DNA of 10,716 nucleotides from CAZXVW01 sp964644025 (GTDB taxonomy: Bacteria > Acidobacteriota > Terriglobia > Bryobacterales > Bryobacteraceae). The translations under genes and the position numbers were made by a program. The stretch is from contig CAZXVW010000150.1 in NCBI GenBank assembly GCA_964644025.1, forward strand, positions 1 to 10,716, given 5' to 3'. The notes beneath the pieces were generated by a model. It worked only from the letters and a program-made list of their open reading frames with translations, was not told where the DNA came from and did no database searches. Positions 4,429 through 10,716 of the stretch are shown here, in pieces. Positions within the stretch are counted from its first letter, which is position 1. Each line of letters opens with the position of its first letter.

Positions 4429-6852
4429 TTGAATAGCGGAAAGACAGCGGGAGAGGCGTTCGTGGCAACCGTCATCCTGATGGGCATGACGGTACTGGGG
4501 GGCGCGCTGCTCCAGTGGCAGAGTCAGGATCCGGTTCGGTTCGCCTACTACTTCGCCCTCGCGCTGATCTCGGCCGGCTGGAAGGTCGGGCTCTCCGCGT
4601 TTCCCGGGACAATCTCGATCGGGTTCCTTTTCATTCTGATTGGGATCAGTGATTTGAGTCTGCCCGAGACGCTGCTGATGGGGTGTTCCGCGCTGCTGGT
4701 CCAATCGGTGGCAGATCCACGGGGACAACGCTCGGTGAAGAGCCTGTGGTTCCGGGTCTCCAACCTCGCCATTGCAACCGCGGCTGGCGCGAAGATCTAC
4801 GACGCCGTTCAGTGGCCCGGAACAGGGCACGGCGCGGTGGGCGGACTGCTGGCGGCAGGCGTAGTGTTTGGCTTCATGAACACGTTTCCGGCGGCGGTCG
4901 TGACCGCGCTCGAGCAACGGCGCCGGATTGGAGAGGTGTGGCACGAGGGGGCCTTCTGGACGTTACCCTATTACCTGGTGGGCGCCGTGGCGGCGGTCGG
5001 CACGACCACGCTGAGTGCGGAGGTGGGATGGCGTTACGCGGTGCCGGCGCTTCCGATGGTCTATTTCCTGTACCGGGGCGCAAAGGGTTACCTTGAACGA
5101 ATCGGCACCAGCATCCCCTGGGGAGAGGCGTCCGGTTTCCACCGTCTCGCGGTGCTGGAAGCTCTCGGCCAGGCGATCACCGCCCGTTTCCGGGGCGCCG
5201 ACGTGGCGTTATCGCGCACACAGGCCTACTCCCTGCTGCTGGCCAAGGAACTCCGTCTGGAAGAGACGGAACGGCGGGCGTTGCGCATCGCCGCCTTGCT
5301 TCATGATGTCGGCACCCTGGCTGTTCCCGAGCAAATCCTTTGGAAACAGGGCCGGCTGACAAAGGAGGAGTTCGAAAAGGTCAAGGTACACCCGATCGTT
5401 GGCGCTGCCATTGCCGAGAGCGCCGGCTTTCCGTCTTCAGTGGCCCCGATCATCCGAGCCCATCATGAGCAATGGAATGGAGGCGGTTACCCGGACGGAT
5501 TGAGGGGAGAGCAGATTCCTCTGAGTGCGAGGATACTGGGCGTGGTCGACTGCCTGATCGCCCTGACCACGGACCGGCCTTATCGCCCAGCCGTATCCTT
5601 CGACCGCGCACTGGCCTTTATCGTTTCCCGGGCCGGCGTCTCATTTGATCCCGAGGTCGTGGCCACGCTGGTGCGCTGCGCGGATGATTTTCGACGCCTC
5701 GAAGGGGCCCAGGAGCAGGGGGCCGCGAAGGCGCTTGATGCTTTCCTTGCTCCGATTACCCAGGCGCAACAGGAGTTGCAGCGGATTCTCGAGCTTTCCC
5801 AGCGGCTCGGCAAATCGCTGAGCCTGTCGGAGACGCTGGAGACGCTGGCCGAAGCGCTGCGCGAGATGGTCCCTTTCGATTGTCTGGCCGTCTACATCCA
5901 AGGCGACGAGACGCTGGTTCCCGAGTACGTCACCGGTCTGGAGTACTCGGCGTTCTTCTCGCTCGAGTTGCCCGCCGGCGCCGGTGTCTCGGGGCGGGCG
6001 GCGGAGACTGGAAAACCCATCCTGAACGGCGACCCTGCTGATGAGTTCCGTCACCTGAGCGGCGATTCATGCACGAGCATGCGCTCCGCGCTTGCTCTTC
6101 CCCTGGAAGGCTCGGCCGACCTGGCCGGCGTGCTGACGCTGTACCGGAAAGATGCACACGGTTTCGGGGTGGACGATCTTCGAATTCTGCAAAACGTTCA
6201 GGGGCAACTGGCCGCCGCGATTGAAAACGCGGTGCGGTTCAAGCGCGCGGAAGACTCGGCAACCACCGACCATCTGACGCGCCTTCCCAACGCCCGTTCT
6301 TTATTCCTACACTTGGAGAACGAACTGTCCCGCTGCCGGCGCAACGGCGAACCGCTGACGGTGCTGCTGTGCGACCTGGATGGTTTCAAGAACGTGAACG
6401 ATGAATTCGGGCATCTGAACGGCAACAAGGTCTTGCGGGCGGTGAGCCGGGTTCTCGAGAAGAGCTGCCGGGAGTATGACTTCGTGGCGCGCTTGGGCGG
6501 TGATGAATTCGTGATGGTGCTGCCCGGGCTGCCGCCTGGAGTGGTCGCGTCCCGGATACAGCACCTGGCGCAGGCCGCGGCGGAGGCGGCCGAGGAGGCC
6601 TGCCATGGGTGCGAAGTGACGCTGAGCATCGGGCAGGCACGCTATCCCATGGACGGTCACAAGTCCGAATCGCTGCTGGAGACAGCCGACCGCCGGATGT
6701 ATGCCGAGAAGCAGCGCCGCAAGCCACATGCGCCGGTTCGCGGCTACGATTTTGACTGGATGGGGAGGGAAATCCCGGCGCCGGCCGTGCCGGCTCAGGA
6801 TTCCCTGTGCGGGTCGGTTGCTTCCACTAGGTCGTCTACCTCCATCGAGTAA
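4429..6852 (+). CDS. Membrane HD-GYP, GAF and GGDEF c-di-GMP enzyme
   Basis: This 807-residue protein has about six to eight membrane segments in residues 11-217, a probable sensory domain of a type I cannot name. An HD-GYP domain (about 240-430) follows, then a GAF domain (about 455-605) and a GGDEF domain (about 610-765). GGDEF is intact (690-694), with D-L-D-G-F-K upstream and an R681-E-Y-D684 inhibitory I-site at the standard five-residue spacing, so diguanylate cyclase activity with product inhibition is likely. The HD-GYP part keeps H292-D293, H321, H345-H346-E and G-Y-P (353-355), plus D374. However, the first helix has Leu261 where a ligand His is usual, and Thr296 replaces the HDxGK lysine. 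The start is uncertain: TTG 4429 has AAAGGA 10 nt away, while GTG 4462 has GGGAGAGG at 5 nt. The gene diverges from the sigma-54 activator, and its 3' end overlaps the next gene by 58 bp tail to tail. Confidence 0.88.
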   Translation: MNSGKTAGEAFVATVILMGMTVLGGALLQWQSQDPVRFAYYFALALISAGWKVGLSAFPGTISIGFLFILIGISDLSLPETLLMGCSALLVQSVADPRGQRSVKSLWFRVSNLAIATAAGAKIYDAVQWPGTGHGAVGGLLAAGVVFGFMNTFPAAVVTALEQRRRIGEVWHEGAFWTLPYYLVGAVAAVGTTTLSAEVGWRYAVPALPMVYFLYRGAKGYLERIGTSIPWGEASGFHRLAVLEALGQAITARFRGADVALSRTQAYSLLLAKELRLEETERRALRIAALLHDVGTLAVPEQILWKQGRLTKEEFEKVKVHPIVGAAIAESAGFPSSVAPIIRAHHEQWNGGGYPDGLRGEQIPLSARILGVVDCLIALTTDRPYRPAVSFDRALAFIVSRAGVSFDPEVVATLVRCADDFRRLEGAQEQGAAKALDAFLAPITQAQQELQRILELSQRLGKSLSLSETLETLAEALREMVPFDCLAVYIQGDETLVPEYVTGLEYSAFFSLELPAGAGVSGRAAETGKPILNGDPADEFRHLSGDSCTSMRSALALPLEGSADLAGVLTLYRKDAHGFGVDDLRILQNVQGQLAAAIENAVRFKRAEDSATTDHLTRLPNARSLFLHLENELSRCRRNGEPLTVLLCDLDGFKNVNDEFGHLNGNKVLRAVSRVLEKSCREYDFVARLGGDEFVMVLPGLPPGVVASRIQHLAQAAAEAAEEACHGCEVTLSIGQARYPMDGHKSESLLETADRRMYAEKQRRKPHAPVRGYDFDWMGREIPAPAVPAQDSLCGSVASTRSSTSIE

Positions 6853-7919
6853 AGAGCCGGCTTGCCGTCCCGGTCACTTTGAAACACGATCCGCCGGCTG
6901 TCCGGGGAAAAGACCGGCGCGACCCGGCTGGGGTCGGAAGCGCGGTGCTCGCACAGCGTCAGTTCGCTTCCTCCATTCCGCACCAGGAGCAAGATGAGTG
7001 GGGTGGCCCGGCCTCCACTGGCGCCGACGAAGACCGAGGCGTCTCCGTTCGGCCCGAAACTGACAAACTGGCTGGTGTTGGCGATCAGGCGGTCCTGGCG
7101 GGTGTCTACGAAGTACTCGCGGAGGTTGTTCAGCTTTGATCTTTCGGGGGGAATATTCAGGTAGATCACGGCCCTGGCGTTCGGAGACCAGGTGGCCGGC
7201 CCCACTGTGCCGGGGGCTGTTGTCAGCCGCCGCTTGCCCTTGCCGTTGTATCCGGCGATCCAGAGATTTGCTTCTGCGTCCCGGTAGAGAATGCTGCGGT
7301 GTCCCGGCCGCGGGATCGGGTCTCGTAACGCTTGGCCGGATTCTACGACGGTCGCCGCTTTCTTCCGGCGGATATCCAACAGGCGCACGCGCCAGCGCCG
7401 GCCGGCGCATTCGACGAATGAGGCGTACCTTCCATCGGCGGAAAGGGAAAACCCGTGACCACGCTTTGAGCCTTCGGGAACTGTATACAGCGGTTGCGCG
7501 TGTCGGTTGTTCAGGGTTTCCCGGTAAAGCACACGCCCGTCAAAAAACGCGACGTGCCTATCGTCGGGGAACAAGGCCAGGGAGACGGGGTCGAGTTCCG
7601 CGGCTTCGGTCAGTTGGCGGTTCTCGCCCGTCTGGAGATCCATCTGGAACATTTGCAGCGATCCGGTCCGGTCCGAGGCGTAGATCATGAAGTTGCGTTT
7701 CCGGGACAGGAAGCGGCAGTAAAAGCTCGGCACGTAACTGGAGTGAGCCGGATCCGTCAGGCGGGTGACCACGAATTCGGTGGCGGGGTCCACGTACCGG
7801 CTGATTTCCGACGGATAAACGGTTCCCTTCCGCGAAGCGGCTGTCAGCCGGGCCAGGTAACAGGAACCCAGAAAGGCGCGCCGGCTCCATCCCAGACCGG
7901 AACGCCGATCCACCTCCAT
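6795..7919 (-). CDS. Tat-exported TolB/oligogalacturonate-lyase-like propeller
   Basis: This 374-residue protein begins with a twin-arginine leader (W-S-R-R-A-F-L-G at 11-18, short h-region to about 29), so export through Tat is likely. The rest is a beta-propeller of TolB/WD40-like type: repeats such as Y-A-S-D-R-T-G-S-L-Q-M-F-Q-M-D-L near 80-95 and F-S-P-D-S-R-R-I-V-F-Q-S-D-R-D-G near 337-352. The opening (R-Y-V-D-P-A-T-E-F-V-V-T-R-L-T-D-P, 41-57) resembles oligogalacturonate lyases. However, the histidine pair that binds manganese just before the last F-S-P-D in that enzyme is absent here (S-R-V-A-P-V, 331-336), so lyase activity is doubtful. ATG 7919 is the only start that keeps the whole leader, but no clear ribosome binding site precedes it. 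It lies downstream of the M23 peptidase gene, with a 128-bp gap. Confidence 0.72.
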   Translation of the reverse strand: MEVDRRSGLGWSRRAFLGSCYLARLTAASRKGTVYPSEISRYVDPATEFVVTRLTDPAHSSYVPSFYCRFLSRKRNFMIYASDRTGSLQMFQMDLQTGENRQLTEAAELDPVSLALFPDDRHVAFFDGRVLYRETLNNRHAQPLYTVPEGSKRGHGFSLSADGRYASFVECAGRRWRVRLLDIRRKKAATVVESGQALRDPIPRPGHRSILYRDAEANLWIAGYNGKGKRRLTTAPGTVGPATWSPNARAVIYLNIPPERSKLNNLREYFVDTRQDRLIANTSQFVSFGPNGDASVFVGASGGRATPLILLLVRNGGSELTLCEHRASDPSRVAPVFSPDSRRIVFQSDRDGKPALYSMEVDDLVEATDPHRES

Positions 7920-8047
7920 ACGTCATCATCGTATCATGCTGTCCCGATAGTGTTGCCGGCCGGGGGCGCTGTCCCCGCCCTGGCGGAGCCTGCAGCAGGA
8001 TGGTGACCGGCGGCTGGAAGCGGCAAGGTCAAGCCCAAGGGGGAGCG

Positions 8048-8935
8048 CTAGAACGGAAAATGGCGCCGGACCGCCGGTGAGGGTTTCGCCGAGTTCTTCA
8101 GGAAGATGTATGGATTTACCGGATTGCCGCCCTGGCGCACTTCGTAATGGAGGTGGGGTCCGTTGGCGCGGCCGGTCTCGCCGACAGCCCCTATGACCTG
8201 GCCCCGGCGGACTTCCTGGCCAACGATTACTTCAATCTCGGACAGGTGAGCGTAATAGGTCGTAATGCCAGAGCCGTGATCGATCACCACCAGCTTGCCG
8301 TACCGGCCCGCCCAGCCGGCCCGCGTGACCACTCCGTCGCCGGCCGCATGGACCGGGTCGCCGTAGTTGGCATGAATATCCACGCCGGGATGGAAAGCGC
8401 CCATGCCGGAAAACGGGTCGGTTCGCTTGCCGAAGTAGCTGGTGAAGTAACCGGCCACCGGCCACAGCGAAGGTCTCGCATGAGCCCGCCAAAGGCGGGG
8501 ATACTTGCGGGAGAAGACAGAGAAGTTCGCGCTCTTGAGGAAGTCATACTCTTCCAGGCTCTCCCGGTAATCCGGCACCAGGGACCCTTCGGCGGCGATA
8601 TCGTCCGGCCCCACCAGCTTCTGCTTGATTCCGTAAGCTACCGAGACCTCGCTGGCGAACAATTGCAACGTGGCCAACTGCTCGCTCTTCTGACTCGTCT
8701 CGCGCTGCAGGGCCTGGTAACGATCCCGCAAGGTTTCAAACTGCGCCCGGAGCGAGTTGTAGTGGGAAACTTTCCAGGCCATCCGGACGTAGCTGCCAAT
8801 GAAGCCGGCAATGGTAATGATGCCGACCAGCGCCAACCCCAGAACCGAATAAACGACCTTGTGAGGTACGTGTATCCTCCGAAGACGGCCATGGACGGAA
8901 TGTGCCAGTACGACGATGAAGTAATGCTGCTTCAT
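8048..8935 (-). CDS. Membrane-anchored M23 (LytM) peptidase
   Basis: This 295-residue protein has a short cytoplasmic N-terminus, one membrane helix (about 28-48), a coiled-coil stretch (about 55-98) and a C-terminal M23/LytM domain (about 160-275). The domain holds H182-P-G-V-D186, Y-A-H230-L and H261-L-H263, the complete zinc and catalytic set of active glycyl endopeptidase-like enzymes. It should therefore cleave peptidoglycan cross-links in the periplasm rather than act as an inactive EnvC/NlpD-type activator, although substrate is inferred from the family. The architecture resembles the MepM/bacteriocin-lytic group seen in Acidobacteria and Deltaproteobacteria. GAGGG lies 6 nt before the ATG. 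A good promoter at 9045-9074 on the same strand suggests it is transcribed separately from the sulfatase gene upstream. Confidence 0.88.
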   Translation of the reverse strand: MKQHYFIVVLAHSVHGRLRRIHVPHKVVYSVLGLALVGIITIAGFIGSYVRMAWKVSHYNSLRAQFETLRDRYQALQRETSQKSEQLATLQLFASEVSVAYGIKQKLVGPDDIAAEGSLVPDYRESLEEYDFLKSANFSVFSRKYPRLWRAHARPSLWPVAGYFTSYFGKRTDPFSGMGAFHPGVDIHANYGDPVHAAGDGVVTRAGWAGRYGKLVVIDHGSGITTYYAHLSEIEVIVGQEVRRGQVIGAVGETGRANGPHLHYEVRQGGNPVNPYIFLKNSAKPSPAVRRHFPF

Positions 8936-9044
8936 TCGCGGCCCTCGGTCCCGGCGAACCCAACTTGTCTCGGCATCATGCAGCGCTGTACGGCCGGATT
9001 GTTGTGCGCGGGCAGTCTTCCAGCGCTTGTGAAACCAATTGTAA

Positions 9045-9074
9045 ACATTAACAGGAAGCCCCGCTGGCTGTCAA
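9045..9074 (-). promoter_or_regulatory. Sigma-70-type promoter for the M23 peptidase gene
   Basis: Read leftward, a perfect TTGACA (9074-9069) is followed after 18 bp by TAATGT (9050-9045), a -10 that keeps the T1, A2 and T6 positions. Transcription would start near 9038, giving a leader of about 100 nt before the ATG at 8935. This is the clearest promoter in the window. A G-rich tract (9090-9101 on the plus strand) lies just upstream of the -35. Confidence 0.55.
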
Positions 9075-9145
9075 GACCTGATGAGTGTTGGGGTTGGGGG
9101 GTAAGTCACTGGTCGGTGGTCTTTGATCGCTGATCCTTTAGTCGC

Positions 9146-10716
9146 TCAAAGGGGGAAGCCGGTGGCGTGGAGCCATCCCTCGAGCTGCTGGATCAATTCC
9201 CGTTTCCGCGGCTGGTGGAGCCGGGCTTCCGCCAGATTCCGGGTCTCGCCGGGATCCCGGCGAAGGTCGTAGAGATATTCGCCGCCATCGGCGTAACGGA
9301 TGTACTTCCAGCCCTGGCCGCGGACCATGAAGCTGCCCGGCGTGCCAGGCGCTACCGTGCGGGTCCGTCCCTTGTTGGCGCGGACGCGCTCACAGAAGTT
9401 ATAAGCGCGGTCCTGCGAGGAGCCTTTGCCCGTCAACGCCGGAACGAGGCTGCGGCCCTCGACGCCGGCCGGGACCGGATGGCCCGTCAACTCAAGCAGC
9501 GTCGGGCAGATGTCGACGAGGCTGGCGCACGCATCGCTGCGGCCCGGCCCGAACCGCCGCGGGTAGCTGACGATGAACGGAATCGTCGCAACGTCATCGT
9601 AGAACGCCGAGGTGCTCTTCCAGAACATTCCGTGGGCGCCGGCCATGTCACCATGGTCCGCCGTAAAGACGATGATGGTGTCGGCGGCGCGGCCGGTGGC
9701 CTCCAGCGCGTCGAGCACGCGGCCGACCTGATCATCCACCAGGCGAACGCTGCCGTAGTAGATACGCAGCAGCTCGCGGATCCGTGTTTCTGTCTTCGTG
9801 CCAACGATCTGCCGCGACCAGTCCTGCTCGAAGCGGGCCTCCCGGGTTGCGAAGTTCGCCGGCAGCCCGATCTTCTCCGGCCGGTACATTTCGTAATAAG
9901 GCGAAGGGATCACATTCGGGTCGTGGGGCAGGTTAAACGAGCAGGTGATCATGAAGGGGCGCACGGCGGCGTCCCGGAGCCGTTCGATGGCCTTGTCGGC
10001 GATGCGCGCCTCAAAGGTCTGCTCGGGGGGCAACTCCAGTTTCCCGGCTTTTTCAATGAATTCGAGGTGGCGGCGCTCCGGAAGCGGGTCCAGTTCGAAC
10101 GATTTCCGGTAAGCCTGATCCGGGGTCACCGGCAGCGCCCAGCCGTACCAGTTCATCCACTGCTCGCGGGGCATCTTCCGGGCCTTGACGAATATCGCGG
10201 CCATCTCGCGGGCGTACTCGTGATGTTCCCCATACTGGTCCGTGTAGCAGGGCAGGGCGTCTCCGGCCAGGTGCCACTTGCCGAACTGGTGGGTTGAGTA
10301 GCCACTTTCGAACAGGATCCTCTCGGTGGTGAGATCTTCCTTCCGGATGCCTTCCTCGGTCGCCGGTCCGCCAATGGCGGGGTAGTCTTTGCGATTAACG
10401 TTGTAACGGATGCCGTGAGTGTGGGGATAGAGTCCGGTGACGAGCGAAGCGCGGGACGGCGAGCAGAACGGCGTCGTGCAGGTCGCCCCGTGAAAGACGA
10501 CGCCACGGCGGGCGATGCGCTCTATGTTGGGGGTCTCGACCGGCCCGCCGTAGACGCTGAGCACCCGGGGATTCAACTGGTCACACATGATGACCAGGAC
10601 ATTGGGCCGACGCTCGCCGCCGGGGGCGGTGGCCGCCGCGGTGGCAGTGGTGCAGAGAAACGAACGTCTGGTTAGGTTGCGCGTGTTGTTGTTATAACAC
10701 GAAAGCGGCTTCCCAT
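9146..10716 (-). CDS. Tat-exported type I sulfatase (start beyond window)
   Basis: This alkaline phosphatase superfamily sulfatase hydrolyses sulfate esters. Counting from the ATG at 10588, it has the formylglycine signature C42-S-P-S-R46-A-S-L-V-T-G, with metal and active-site residues D3, K104, H106, H222, D311-H312-G and K324, so it should be active once Cys42 is matured. That ATG is not the true start: the frame stays open to the window edge, coding the first beta strand (R-P-N-V-L-V-I-M-C-D-Q) and, before it, a Tat leader (L-T-R-R-S-F-L-C-T-T-A-T-A-A-A). No ATG, GTG or TTG occurs in frame between 10589 and 10716, so the start lies beyond the window. The substrate is unknown; the CSPSRAS signature and D-D-Q-V-G-R-V-L region fit choline-sulfatase- or polysaccharide-sulfatase-like members. 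It is the most upstream of the leftward genes here. Confidence 0.9.
   Translation of the reverse strand, partial: GKPLSCYNNNTRNLTRRSFLCTTATAAATAPGGERRPNVLVIMCDQLNPRVLSVYGGPVETPNIERIARRGVVFHGATCTTPFCSPSRASLVTGLYPHTHGIRYNVNRKDYPAIGGPATEEGIRKEDLTTERILFESGYSTHQFGKWHLAGDALPCYTDQYGEHHEYAREMAAIFVKARKMPREQWMNWYGWALPVTPDQAYRKSFELDPLPERRHLEFIEKAGKLELPPEQTFEARIADKAIERLRDAAVRPFMITCSFNLPHDPNVIPSPYYEMYRPEKIGLPANFATREARFEQDWSRQIVGTKTETRIRELLRIYYGSVRLVDDQVGRVLDALEATGRAADTIIVFTADHGDMAGAHGMFWKSTSAFYDDVATIPFIVSYPRRFGPGRSDACASLVDICPTLLELTGHPVPAGVEGRSLVPALTGKGSSQDRAYNFCERVRANKGRTRTVAPGTPGSFMVRGQGWKYIRYADGGEYLYDLRRDPGETRNLAEARLHQPRKRELIQQLEGWLHATGFPL

Noticed and set aside
4349..4432. Small ORF ending in a TTGA overlap with the GGDEF gene
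   Set aside because: The frame has only a TTG (4394) as possible start with no ribosome binding site near it, giving 12 residues with no evidence of use.
7960..7985. GC hairpin between the peptidase and propeller genes as a terminator
   Set aside because: The 5-bp stem GGGCG/CGCCC has no T-tract on either strand.
8147..9133. Rightward 328-codon ORF opposite the M23 peptidase
   Set aside because: Antisense shadow of a gene with complete catalytic motifs; its translation shows no domain and it runs through the peptidase promoter.
9121..9151. CTTTGA/TCAAAG inverted repeat at the sulfatase stop codon
   Set aside because: Only 6 bp with a 19-nt loop and no T-tract; too weak to call a terminator.
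9167..10297. Rightward 376-codon ORF opposite the sulfatase
   Set aside because: Long antisense frames are expected in GC-rich coding DNA; the sulfatase strand carries all conserved residues.

Overview
This GC-rich bacterial window reads like soil Acidobacteria of the Bryobacterales/Solibacter type. That placement is an inference from style: Tat-exported sulfatase and TolB-like proteins, a secreted FG-GAP/VCBS protein, ECF sigma/anti-sigma pairs and a stand-alone sigma-54 activator. No rRNA, tRNA, CRISPR array or transposase is visible. Genes are densely packed on both strands.

Left part (1-2720). The window opens inside the N-terminus of a leftward Tat-exported protein. A divergent 229-bp gap follows, then a rightward thioredoxin-type arsenate reductase with all three redox cysteines. 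A short secreted protein with two calcium-binding FG-GAP/VCBS loops points left towards it. A second divergent gap leads to a rightward three-gene operon joined by two ATGA overlaps: an ECF sigma factor, a membrane-bound zinc-type anti-sigma factor and a YbjQ-family protein. The two divergent gaps share a feature: each has CCGGGCAA and its reverse complement TTGCCCGG exactly 81 bp apart, in the same orientation.

Middle part (2749-6852) is a cyclic-di-GMP and sigma-54 region. A leftward sigma-54 activator (AAA+ plus Fis-type HTH, no receiver domain, altered GAFTGA loop) is coupled by an ATGA overlap to a single-domain PilZ protein. A 403-bp gap with several clear palindromes separates it from a divergent 807-residue membrane protein with HD-GYP, GAF and GGDEF domains. 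Its cyclase half and I-site look intact. Its HD-GYP half lacks one metal-ligand histidine and the conserved lysine after HD.

Right part (6795-10716) is leftward and envelope or export related: a Tat-exported TolB/oligogalacturonate-lyase-like propeller overlapping the GGDEF gene tail to tail, a membrane-anchored M23 (LytM) peptidase with its own good promoter, and a Tat-exported type I sulfatase whose start codon lies beyond the window.

Main themes are c-di-GMP signalling linked to a sigma-54 activator, envelope stress control by an ECF/anti-sigma pair, and Tat export. Assignments rest on motifs read by eye; no database search was run.
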